Source: Flavobacteriales bacterium
GTDB taxonomy: Bacteria; Bacteroidota; Bacteroidia; Flavobacteriales; Weeksellaceae
Assembly (NCBI GenBank): GCA_020635515.1
Contig: JACJZS010000003.1
Location: 62,001 to 126,000 of the forward strand
DNA length: 64,000 nt
Reading direction: 5' to 3'
In this document: piece after piece, positions 16,042 to 24,424 of the stretch
Layout of the letters: every line of letters starts with the position of its first letter
Numbering within the stretch: position 1 is the stretch's first letter
The notes under the pieces: generated by a model
The model's database searches: none
What the model was told of the DNA's origin: nothing
The model's input: only the letters and a program-made list of their open reading frames with translations
Program-made: the position numbers and the translations under genes

Positions 16042-17268
16042 ATGAAAGATTCAATAATTAAAATATTCAGATTCATTGGTTTAGGTTTTCTAGAACCATT
16101 GATTAGACTAATTACTAAAGAAGAACCGAGGAAAAATGCAAAAGAAGTTTTCAGCAAAATAATAGCACCTATTTTATCAATATTTGCATTTATCCTTATC
16201 TGGAATTTGGGTGCTAATTCTTTATACGACAGTTTATCCGATTCTAAAATTGAAAAAGCTAGAGAAGTTGGTGGAGAAGAAAATGCAAAAAAAGTTGCAC
16301 GAATTATAACCACTGCAAAAACAAAATTAGATGGAAAATTCATTATTACAGATGATTCAAATGATTTCAAAAAGCTATCGGAACCTGATGTTTATGCAGT
16401 TGCATTAGAAAAAGATAACGGAGAATACAATATAAAATACTCATTAACTCAAGCTGAGAAAAAAGAAGTTCCTGTTACATTACCTTCGCCTCAACAAACC
16501 AAAAATGCACTCTATGCTCTGTTAATTGATTACAGAATAGTAAAATCCAAAAAAGAAAAGTTTAAAGAAAAAACGGAAAAGTTAAATAAATCAAGAGCTT
16601 CACAAGGAAAAAAAGCAATTGTATATACAGGAAGACCTTCTTTTGTTGATCAGATTTTAACGAGTCTAAAGACCGTATTTGCAGGATTTGTTTTAGCATT
16701 ATTAATTGCAGTACCAATTGGGATTGTCATTGGTCTAAATCCTACTTTGCGAGCCTCTATAAACTGGATAATTCAAATTTTTAAACCTGTATCTCCTGTG
16801 GTTTGGTTACTTTTAGTTACCATGGTAGTTACAACTCTATTACGAAATTCCGATAGCGATAGTTCGTTTATTATTTCCTTTATTTCTGTAGGTTTATGTT
16901 CTATGTGGGCAACTTTAGTAAATACCGCAATGGGAGTTTCTGCAGTAGATACAGACTACATTAACGTAGCCAAGGTACTAAAATTAGGTTCTTTACAAAA
17001 GATATTTAAAATTATATTACCAGCATCATTGCCACTAATATTTACAGGACTCAGAATTACTCTTTCTGTTGCTTGGATGGTACTTATTGCAATTGAATTA
17101 CTAGCTCAATCTCCAGGTTTAGGTTCCTTTGTTTGGGAAGAATTCCAAAATGGAGCTAATGATTCTAATTCAAAAATAATTGTTGCAATGTTTGTTATTG
17201 GTTTAATTGGTTTTGCTTTAGATAGAATTATGCTACTAATTCAAAACTTAATCTCTTTCGATAAATAA
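16042..17268 (+). CDS. nrtB: ABC nitrate transporter, permease (NrtB-like) with large N-terminal insertion
   Basis: 408 residues. The C-terminal part (about 195-408) is a standard BPD_transp_1 permease: LKTVFAGFVLALLIAVPIGI, then the EAA-type loop DYINVAKVLKLGSLQKIFKI with ILPASLPLIFTGLRI. Before it, one membrane helix (about 40-62) is followed by some 130 residues of charged, probably periplasmic sequence. Ordinary NrtB is about 280 residues, so the extra domain is notable. Twenty-one bp separate it from nrtC. The membrane placement of the insertion is inference. Confidence 0.9.
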   Translation: MKDSIIKIFRFIGLGFLEPLIRLITKEEPRKNAKEVFSKIIAPILSIFAFILIWNLGANSLYDSLSDSKIEKAREVGGEENAKKVARIITTAKTKLDGKFIITDDSNDFKKLSEPDVYAVALEKDNGEYNIKYSLTQAEKKEVPVTLPSPQQTKNALYALLIDYRIVKSKKEKFKEKTEKLNKSRASQGKKAIVYTGRPSFVDQILTSLKTVFAGFVLALLIAVPIGIVIGLNPTLRASINWIIQIFKPVSPVVWLLLVTMVVTTLLRNSDSDSSFIISFISVGLCSMWATLVNTAMGVSAVDTDYINVAKVLKLGSLQKIFKIILPASLPLIFTGLRITLSVAWMVLIAIELLAQSPGLGSFVWEEFQNGANDSNSKIIVAMFVIGLIGFALDRIMLLIQNLISFDK

Positions 17269-17289
17269 AAACTTTAAAATTAAAAGAGT

Positions 17290-18132
17290 ATGGCAATTTT
17301 AGAATTAAAAAATGTATATAAAACCTATAATCCAAAGACAGAATACAAAGGGGAAGTTTTAGATAATATAAACCTAAGTATTGAAGAAGGAGAATTTGTA
17401 GCAATTGTAGGTTTTTCAGGAAGTGGTAAAACCACTTTAGTTAATATGATAAATGGATTATTACAACCCACAGAAGGAGAAGTATTATTCAAGAATAAAA
17501 AAGTTGAAGATACAAGCCACGAAAGAGGTATGATATTCCAAAATTACTCTCTACTACCTTGGTTATCTGTTTATGGAAATATAGAAATGTCCGTTAAGGA
17601 AGTTTTCCCAAAAGAGAATAAAAAATTCATATCCGAGAGAGTTGAAGAATATGTAGAAATGGTAGGTTTATCTCATGCTATAAATAAACTCCCTAAAGAA
17701 TTATCAGGAGGAATGAGACAAAGAGTTTCTGTTGCTAGAACACTCGCAATGAATCCAGAAATGATTATTATGGACGAACCTTTAGGTGCCTTAGACGCAC
17801 TAACTAGAGGAAATTTACAAGAAGAAATATTAAAAATTTGGGAAACTAGTAAACGAACAGCTTTACTTATAACTAACGATGTTGATGAAGGTATATTTAT
17901 GGCAGATAGAATTATCCCTTTAAAACCTGGCCCAAAAGCGACACTAGGTCCTGAATTTACCGTAAATATCCCTAGACCTAGAGATAAAACAGAAATGAAT
18001 CATTTAGATGAGTTCAAAAAATTAAGAAATGAAATTATCGAATACCTAATGGAGTTAGGAGAACTTAACAAACAAAAAAAAGAAAATGCTCCCGAACTAC
18101 TATTACCAAACCTAACCCCTAAATCTTTTTAA
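17290..18132 (+). CDS. nrtC: ABC nitrate transporter ATP-binding protein (NrtC-like)
   Basis: 280 residues, cytoplasmic ATPase. Walker A GFSGSGKTTLVNMI, signature ELSGGMRQRVSVARTLA, Walker B MIIMDEPLGALDA and a switch block where the usual His is Asn (LLITNDVDEGIF) are all visible. Unlike cyanobacterial NrtC it has no C-terminal substrate-binding domain. The Asn in place of the switch His is unusual and suggests that its partner may do most of the hydrolysis. Only 3 bp separate it from nrtD. Confidence 0.9.
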   Translation: MAILELKNVYKTYNPKTEYKGEVLDNINLSIEEGEFVAIVGFSGSGKTTLVNMINGLLQPTEGEVLFKNKKVEDTSHERGMIFQNYSLLPWLSVYGNIEMSVKEVFPKENKKFISERVEEYVEMVGLSHAINKLPKELSGGMRQRVSVARTLAMNPEMIIMDEPLGALDALTRGNLQEEILKIWETSKRTALLITNDVDEGIFMADRIIPLKPGPKATLGPEFTVNIPRPRDKTEMNHLDEFKKLRNEIIEYLMELGELNKQKKENAPELLLPNLTPKSF

Positions 18133-18135
18133 ATT

Positions 18136-18933
18136 ATGGAAAATGTAAACAGTTTATTTGCTTCCGATGAAATCATGTTGCAAATAACCAATCTAAAGAA
18201 GGTATATCCTACTCCAAAAGGAGATTATGTTGTTTTAGAAGATTTAAACTTAGATATAAAAAAGGAAGAATTCATCTCGATAATAGGTCACTCAGGTTGC
18301 GGAAAAACCACTCTTCTCTCAATGATTGCTGGATTAAATCCTATTACTTCAGGACAAATTATATTAAATGGTAAACAAATCACCGAAGCTGGCCCTGATA
18401 GAGGTGTAATTTTTCAATCTCCTAGTTTATTCCCTTGGATGACAACACTCGAAAATGTAAAATTAGGTGTAGACAAAGTTTTCCCTAATGCCTCCAAAAA
18501 AGAAAGAGAAGATGTATGCAAATACTATTTAAGTAAAGTAGGTTTAGAAGACTCTTTCCATAAAAAAGCAAGAGATTTATCACAAGGAATGAGACAACGA
18601 GTAGGAATCGCAAGAGCATTGGCAATTAAACCCAAAATACTACTATTAGACGAGCCTTTTGGTATGTTAGATTCCTTAACCAGAGGAGATTTACAAGATG
18701 TTCTTTTAGAGATTCTAAACAAAGAAAAAACCACAGCAATTATGATTACTCACGATGTAGACGAATCCATTTTCTTAGCAGATAGAGTAATTATGATGAC
18801 TTCTGGTCCCAAAGCAAAAATTGGAGATACATTAAACATAAACTATAAAAAACCAAGAATACGAAAAGAGATTTTAGAAGATTCCGAATTCTATAAATAC
18901 AGAGAATACTTAATTAATTTCTTGGAACACTAA
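18136..18933 (+). CDS. nrtD: ABC nitrate transporter ATP-binding protein (NrtD-like)
   Basis: 265 residues. Walker A GHSGCGKTTLLSMI, Q-loop FQSPSLFPWMTTLENVKLGV, signature DLSQGMRQRVGIARALA (Q for the usual G at one position), Walker B ILLLDEPFGMLDS and switch His in MITHDVDESIFLADRV. With its intact switch His it is the clearly active half of an NrtC/NrtD heterodimer. Last gene of the transporter operon and followed by a hairpin terminator. Confidence 0.9.
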   Translation: MENVNSLFASDEIMLQITNLKKVYPTPKGDYVVLEDLNLDIKKEEFISIIGHSGCGKTTLLSMIAGLNPITSGQIILNGKQITEAGPDRGVIFQSPSLFPWMTTLENVKLGVDKVFPNASKKEREDVCKYYLSKVGLEDSFHKKARDLSQGMRQRVGIARALAIKPKILLLDEPFGMLDSLTRGDLQDVLLEILNKEKTTAIMITHDVDESIFLADRVIMMTSGPKAKIGDTLNINYKKPRIRKEILEDSEFYKYREYLINFLEH

Positions 18934-18958
18934 CTATAAAACCGCTATCAAATGTCAC

Positions 18959-18996
18959 AAAAGAGTATTAAACGTTTTTGATTAATGCTCTTTTTT
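18959..18996. terminator. Bidirectional terminator between nrtD and sensor kinase
   Basis: aaaagagtatta (18959-18970) pairs with taatgctctttt (18983-18994) with one G-U pair, then more T residues. It overlaps the last codons of the convergent kinase gene. Confidence 0.75.
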
Positions 18997-20724
18997 AATT
19001 GGAATATTCAGCGTGATTTTAGTTCCTCTATTGGGTTTTGATTGTATAAAAATCCTACTATTTATAAAACTTGCTCGCTCTTTCATAAAAAGCATTCCCA
19101 TTTTGGGTTTATCTAAATCATTGATTTCTTCAAAATTAAATCCTTTACCATCATCTACAACAGAAATACTCAGAATCTCATCTGATTCAAAAAATTTAAT
19201 CAATATAAATTCCGAGTCGGCATACTTAATTGAATTGTTTAACGCTTCTTGAATAATCCTATAAACATTTATCTTTACCGAATTATCAAAAGAAAAAATC
19301 GTTTCTGTTTGATTAACAAGTTGTATGTTTTTATCGGTATATTTCCTCAACTCAATTACCAACTTTTCAATTGCCGAGATTAAACCATAGTCTTCTAATT
19401 CAGGAGGTGTTAAATTAAATGTCACATTACGTATATTCTTTATGATGTCCAGCGTAATTGACTTCAGTAATTTTATCTTCTCCTTGGTTTCTTCTACATC
19501 ATTTTCCTCCACAGATTCCAATGTGAACTTTAAACCTGTCAACATCTGACCTACTCCATCATGCAATTCTTTAGCAATCCTGTTCTGCTCGTTTTCTTGA
19601 CTTTCAACTATTTGACTCGATATTATTTTTTGTTGATTAATTTTATCTGCATACAACTCTTGATTAACTTTTTGCAAATAATCTTCCTTTTGTTTTCGCT
19701 TAGAAATATCCAAACAAGTTACCAGCAACTGCTCAGCTCCATCATAATTAATAAGAGAAATTCTTGTTTCCAACCATATATAAGTATCTTTATCATATTC
19801 AATTTTTAATTCTCCCTGCCAACCAGAACTAGTGATGTTTTGTATAATTGAATTAATTTCAAGTTGTTGTTTTACATTTGAAGTTAAAAACTCAGAAAAA
19901 TTACTTATTTTTTGATTTACTTTTGATTCATATAGTTCCATAAACTGTTTTCCCATATGAATGATTTCCCCTAACTTATTTAATCTACAATACAACAGCG
20001 TATTATCTATTGCAACATCAAAAGACTTTAAATTACTAATTACTTTTTCATTTTCTCGCGTCAAAACTTGAGTCTCCTTCAATAGTTTTACCGTTTCTCT
20101 ATTCTTTCTATTCAAAAAGTGAACTACTTTAGTTATGTATCTATCTAAAGGAATAAATATATACTTAAGCTCTAAAAACAGTATAACAATCGCCAATAAA
20201 AATAAAATAAAATCTAAAATACGTAGTTGTTTTATTTTGCTTGAAGCGTTTTCATCTAACGAATAAACAAACTGATCCATTGTGATTAAAAAATCATTTT
20301 CTAATTTTTTAATTTTTTCTAAATCGATTTCCTGCTTTTCATTAATTGATTTTTTATATAAATCAGTTAGAGTTTTATACTTAGTTTGAATGGATTGGAA
20401 TAGCAAATTAATCTCATCAGAATAACTACCATTGTTTATTTCTTGTTTTATGTAGTTGTTTCCATCTTCAAAAGACTTTATGTCGCTTGATATTGTATGT
20501 AAATCATACATATCAGAGTCAAATTTTCTAATTATAATTCCCTTAGCAATTTTCTGACTCAACATTCTCTGCTTTCCCGAAATATTTATAAGAGAATATT
20601 CTTCTTGATTACTAAAATAATATTGTATTAAAACTTGATTAATAATTAAAGAAACAGCTATAAACGAATACGCAATTACATACCATTTCTTAAACTTTTT
20701 ATGTATTAAATTATTCAGCTCCAC
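18982..20724 (-). CDS. NarX-like nitrate sensor histidine kinase
   Basis: 580 residues. Membrane helices at about 14-36 and 168-190 flank a periplasmic PilJ/NarX-type sensor whose N-terminal box INISGKQRMLSQKIAKG matches the NarX P-box, with Arg53 at the nitrate-contact position. A linker and PAS-like region (about 225-345) follow, then HisKA_3 with His388 (RIAKELHDGVGQMLTGLKF) and an HATPase_c domain (RIIQEALNNSIKYA, DDGKGFNFEE). Start is GTG at 20724, inside the 3' end of the DUF4202 gene (14-bp overlap), so translation is probably coupled. Its partner is most likely the NarL-type regulator at 9717-10367. Confidence 0.88.
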   Translation of the reverse strand: MELNNLIHKKFKKWYVIAYSFIAVSLIINQVLIQYYFSNQEEYSLINISGKQRMLSQKIAKGIIIRKFDSDMYDLHTISSDIKSFEDGNNYIKQEINNGSYSDEINLLFQSIQTKYKTLTDLYKKSINEKQEIDLEKIKKLENDFLITMDQFVYSLDENASSKIKQLRILDFILFLLAIVILFLELKYIFIPLDRYITKVVHFLNRKNRETVKLLKETQVLTRENEKVISNLKSFDVAIDNTLLYCRLNKLGEIIHMGKQFMELYESKVNQKISNFSEFLTSNVKQQLEINSIIQNITSSGWQGELKIEYDKDTYIWLETRISLINYDGAEQLLVTCLDISKRKQKEDYLQKVNQELYADKINQQKIISSQIVESQENEQNRIAKELHDGVGQMLTGLKFTLESVEENDVEETKEKIKLLKSITLDIIKNIRNVTFNLTPPELEDYGLISAIEKLVIELRKYTDKNIQLVNQTETIFSFDNSVKINVYRIIQEALNNSIKYADSEFILIKFFESDEILSISVVDDGKGFNFEEINDLDKPKMGMLFMKERASFINSRIFIQSKPNRGTKITLNIPIKKEH

Positions 20725-21298
20725 CCGAAAGTGCTTTTTCTATAAGTTCTTTTGCTTTGCCTGAAAAGGAAATTTTTAAAGCTTTATCTTTTGCTCTGTC
20801 AGACATCTTTCCCCAAGTTTTCTGAACAATACTTACGATTTTATCTTCACTATGTTTTTCCGAAAAATCTAAAAAATAAAACTCTAAAAAAACCAAACAT
20901 ACTACATCTTCCAAAATTTGAGTTTCAGCATCTTTTTTTAAATCCTTCTTTTCAATCAAAAAACAAATTCTTTTTATTTTATCGTCAGCTACTTGATTAG
21001 CACTTAATATCTCAGAAATCAACCGAGAATGAAGCTTCTTTAAATCATTTCTCCATTTCAAATAACCAATTCTATCCATAGGATAATCCGTTCTCGGAAT
21101 TTTCCACCTTGCTATATGCTGTGCTCTTGTTGCAACCTGCAACTCAAAAGAAGGATTATCTTCATAATCAACAAGACAGTTAGTCATTCTAATTGAATAC
21201 AACAATTCTTTAGGAACTTTCTCTCCATCAGAAATCTCATAATTTGGATCTTGTTTGTTAATCTCATCAACCTGTTCAAATATCTTTTCTATTTCCAT
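20711..21298 (-). CDS. DUF4202 family protein
   Basis: 195 residues of the DUF4202 family, biochemically uncharacterised, often found with nitrate or sulfate assimilation genes. Recognisable blocks are LVDYEDNPSFELQVATRAQH, IARWKIPRTDYPMDRIGYLK and a glutamate- and cysteine-containing central helix (ILEDVVCLVFLEFYF). No signal peptide or membrane segment is present. It diverges from nirB and overlaps the sensor kinase start by 14 bp, so it is made together with the kinase. A role in nitrate regulation or in nitrite reductase function is inference. Confidence 0.85.
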   Translation of the reverse strand: MEIEKIFEQVDEINKQDPNYEISDGEKVPKELLYSIRMTNCLVDYEDNPSFELQVATRAQHIARWKIPRTDYPMDRIGYLKWRNDLKKLHSRLISEILSANQVADDKIKRICFLIEKKDLKKDAETQILEDVVCLVFLEFYFLDFSEKHSEDKIVSIVQKTWGKMSDRAKDKALKISFSGKAKELIEKALSGGAE

Positions 21299-21441
21299 AT
21301 TTAAATTTGCGTAAATTTATTAATAATTATTACATAATAGTCACTTTACATTGCTTGTTTTAGCAATTTAATAATAAAAAAACACAATTTATACCATTTC
21401 TACAATTTAGTAAATATATCTATTTTTAATTTACACTATTT

Positions 21442-21476
21442 ACGTACATATACTTACTTTTGACGTATAAATACTT
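21442..21476 (+). promoter_or_regulatory. nirB promoter with tandem operators
   Basis: ACGTACATATACTT (21442-21455) overlaps by one base a -7 box TACTTTTG (21455-21462); a second copy ACGTATAAATACTT starts immediately after it (21463-21476), over the expected transcription start. nirB begins 12 bp later. Confidence 0.75.
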
Positions 21477-21488
21477 AATTTAATCGTG

Positions 21489-24002
21489 ATGAGTAGAATA
21501 ATAGTAATAGGAAATGGAATGGTAGGATATAAATTTTGTGAAAAATTTGCTAATCATCCTAATAGTGATAAATATTCATTAACTGTTTTTGGGGAAGAAC
21601 CAAGACCTGCGTACGACAGAGTTCATTTAAGTGAGTTTTTTCAAAATGAAGATGCAAAAGCTCTAGAATTAGCTCCAAAAAATTGGTATTCCGAAAACAA
21701 CATCGAGCTCATTACTAACGAAAAAGTAAAAGACATTAATAAATCAGCTAAAATTATTACTACCGCAAACAATAAAGAATACAGTTACGATGTACTCGTT
21801 TTAGCTACTGGTTCTTCTCCTTTTGTTCCTCAAATAAAAGGTGTAGATAAAAAAGGTGTTTTTGTATACCGAACCATTGAAGATTTAGAACAAATGATGA
21901 AGTATGCAAAAGAGATTAACGCTCAGAAAAACAATGGAAAAGCAGCAATACTCGGAGGTGGATTACTCGGTCTAGAAGCAGGAAAAGCTGTTATGGATAT
22001 GGGATTAGAAGCTCATGTAGTGGAGTTTGCATCTAAATTAATGCCTAGGCAATTAGACATCAGAAGTAGTAATGTACTTCAATTAAAGTTAGAATCTATT
22101 GGTATCAACATTCACTTAAATAAAGCAACAAATCAAATACTAGGAGAAGAAAAAATTACTGGTCTAGAGTTTGGAGAAGACGATAAACTTGATGTAGATA
22201 TGCTTATAGTATCTGCAGGAATAAGACCTAGAGATGGATTAGCTAGAAACTGTGATTTAGAAGTAGGAATAAGAGGAGGTGTTGTCGTAAATAATAAAAT
22301 GCAAACTTCTGATTCTTCAATTTATGCTATAGGAGAAGTCGCTCTTTACAATCAAATGATTTATGGTTTAGTCGCTCCTGGTTACGACATGGCAAATGTA
22401 GCTGTAAATCAGATTTTAGGGAATACCGAAGTTTTAATGCCCGACGATATAGATATGTCTACTAAGCTAAAACTCATTGGTGTTGATGTTGCTAGCTTTG
22501 GAGAACCTTATATGCCTGCCGATAAAGGACATTCTGTTTTATTTGAAGATAAAAGTAAATTTTTATACAAAAGAATAAACGTAAGCTTAGACGGAAAAAA
22601 ACTACTTGGAGGAATACTTGTAGGAGATGCAGATGATTACAATATGCTACATCAAATTTACCTAAACGGAATGGCAATCCCTGAAAACCCAGAAGATTTA
22701 ATTTTAGGTGCTCGTAGTGGCGAAAAATCATCATTTGGTTCTGCTTGTGATTTACCTGATAGTGCTGTAATCTGCTCTTGTGAAAACGTTACTAAAGGAA
22801 CTATTTGTAATAATTTAGAAAACGGAACATTCTCTTCTTTTGGAGATATAACTAAAAATACCAAAGCAACTACTGGTTGTGGTGGTTGCAAACCTTTAGT
22901 GAACGATTTGTATAAAGAAACATTAAAAAAGCTTGGAAAAGAAGTAAAAGAAGTTGTTTGTGAACATTTTCAGTATTCAAGACAAGAACTTTACGATATT
23001 GTAAAAATAAAAGGCATAACATCTTACGAACAATTATTAAATGAGTATGGAAAAGGAGATGGTTGTGAAGTATGTAAACCTGTAACCTCATCTATCTTTG
23101 CTAGTATTTATGCTGAAACTGCCAATAAACACAATGTAAATCAGGATTCTAATGATAAATTCCTTGCAAATATTCAAAGAAATGGAACCTATTCTGTAAT
23201 CCCTAGAATTCCAGGAGGAGAAATTACTCCCGATAAATTAATTGTAATCGGACAAGTTGCAAAAAAATACAATCTATACACAAAAATAACTGGCGGACAA
23301 AGAATAGATTTACTAGGAGCTGAACTCAAAGACCTGCCAAGCATATGGAAAATACTAATTGATGCTGGATTTGAAAGTGGTCATGCATATGGTAAAGCAT
23401 TAAGAACGGTAAAAAGCTGTGTAGGTTCTCTTTGGTGTAGGTACGGAATGGACGACAGTACAACCTTAGCAATAAAACTAGAAGAGAGATACCGAGGATT
23501 AAGAGCTCCTCATAAATTAAAAGGTGGTGTTTCTGCTTGCATCAGAGAATGTGCCGAAGCGAGAGGGAAAGATTTTGGAATAATTGCCGTAGATGGTGGT
23601 TGGAATCTGTATGTATGCGGAAATGGTGGTGCAAATCCTAAACATGCCATTTTATTCGCCGAGCAAATCGATTCGGAAACTGTATTTAAATACCTAGATA
23701 GATTTTTGATGTACTACATAAAAACCGCGGGTCCATTGGTAAGAACTGCTGCTTGGTTAGACAAACTCGAAGGTGGTATAGAACATTTAAAAGAGGTAGT
23801 TATAAACGACTCTCTAGGAATAGCTCAAGATTTAGAAAATGAAATGGAAAAACTAGTTGAAACCTACGAATGCGAATGGAAGCAAGCTATAGAAGACCCA
23901 AAACTAGAAAAGAGATTTAATCATTTTGTAAACTCAAATGAAAGCGATGACAACCTAGTATTCATACCTATGAGAGAACAACAAGTTCCTAAAGAATGGT
24001 AA
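21489..24002 (+). CDS. nirB: NAD(P)H nitrite reductase, large subunit
   Basis: 837 residues from ATG at 21489, preferred over the GTG one codon earlier. Six-electron reduction of nitrite to ammonium in the cytoplasm. N-terminal FAD/NAD(P)H reductase (VIGNGMVGYKFCEKF, ATGSSPFVP, AILGGGLLGLEAG), then BFD-like [2Fe-2S] domain (Cys429 and Cys431 in ICSCENVTKG, then GCGGCKP) and a second Cys pair (GDGCEVCKP), then the siroheme domain with cluster ligands Cys644, Cys650, Cys684 and Cys688. All expected ligands are present. nirD follows after 45 bp. Confidence 0.97.
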   Translation: MSRIIVIGNGMVGYKFCEKFANHPNSDKYSLTVFGEEPRPAYDRVHLSEFFQNEDAKALELAPKNWYSENNIELITNEKVKDINKSAKIITTANNKEYSYDVLVLATGSSPFVPQIKGVDKKGVFVYRTIEDLEQMMKYAKEINAQKNNGKAAILGGGLLGLEAGKAVMDMGLEAHVVEFASKLMPRQLDIRSSNVLQLKLESIGINIHLNKATNQILGEEKITGLEFGEDDKLDVDMLIVSAGIRPRDGLARNCDLEVGIRGGVVVNNKMQTSDSSIYAIGEVALYNQMIYGLVAPGYDMANVAVNQILGNTEVLMPDDIDMSTKLKLIGVDVASFGEPYMPADKGHSVLFEDKSKFLYKRINVSLDGKKLLGGILVGDADDYNMLHQIYLNGMAIPENPEDLILGARSGEKSSFGSACDLPDSAVICSCENVTKGTICNNLENGTFSSFGDITKNTKATTGCGGCKPLVNDLYKETLKKLGKEVKEVVCEHFQYSRQELYDIVKIKGITSYEQLLNEYGKGDGCEVCKPVTSSIFASIYAETANKHNVNQDSNDKFLANIQRNGTYSVIPRIPGGEITPDKLIVIGQVAKKYNLYTKITGGQRIDLLGAELKDLPSIWKILIDAGFESGHAYGKALRTVKSCVGSLWCRYGMDDSTTLAIKLEERYRGLRAPHKLKGGVSACIRECAEARGKDFGIIAVDGGWNLYVCGNGGANPKHAILFAEQIDSETVFKYLDRFLMYYIKTAGPLVRTAAWLDKLEGGIEHLKEVVINDSLGIAQDLENEMEKLVETYECEWKQAIEDPKLEKRFNHFVNSNESDDNLVFIPMREQQVPKEW

Positions 24003-24047
24003 CGATTGTATCCTTAAAAATTATATAAACATTAAATAATCAACAAG

Positions 24048-24419
24048 ATGATTTTAGAAAATTATAAATCTGTAGACAAAGATAAAGTAGTAAATTGGTT
24101 TGAAGCTGGAAAAACCTCCGACTTTGATGAAAACGGTGGAAATTGCATAAAATATAAGAACTTACAAATTGCTGTTTTTAATTTTACTCGAAAAAACAAA
24201 TGGTATGCTTGTCAGAATTTATGTCCTCATAAATTAGAAATGGTACTGTCTAGAGGAATGATTGGTTCTGAAAACGAAATCCCTAAAGTTGCCTGTCCTC
24301 TGCATAAAAAAACATTCTCCCTTGAAAATGGAAAAAGTTTATCCGATGAGAATCTTTCTATTGCTACCTTTCCCGTTAAAATAGAAAATGAAAAAGTTCT
24401 AGTTGGATTTGATTTTTAA
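24048..24419 (+). CDS. nirD: Nitrite reductase small subunit (NirD, Rieske-type)
   Basis: 123 residues. Rieske-like fold with both ligand pairs kept, CPH in CQNLCPHKLEMVLSRG and CPLH in KVACPLHKKTFSL, so it may bind a [2Fe-2S] cluster; many NirD proteins have lost these residues. Works with NirB and is co-transcribed with it. Ends 5 bp from the convergent glutamate-synthase-like gene, with no terminator visible between. Confidence 0.93.
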   Translation: MILENYKSVDKDKVVNWFEAGKTSDFDENGGNCIKYKNLQIAVFNFTRKNKWYACQNLCPHKLEMVLSRGMIGSENEIPKVACPLHKKTFSLENGKSLSDENLSIATFPVKIENEKVLVGFDF

Positions 24420-24424
24420 ACGCT

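Noticed and set aside
22492..23091. Several antisense frames of 70-80 codons within nirB
   Set aside because: They lie opposite conserved nirB codons, have no promoter or family resemblance and arise from codon bias.
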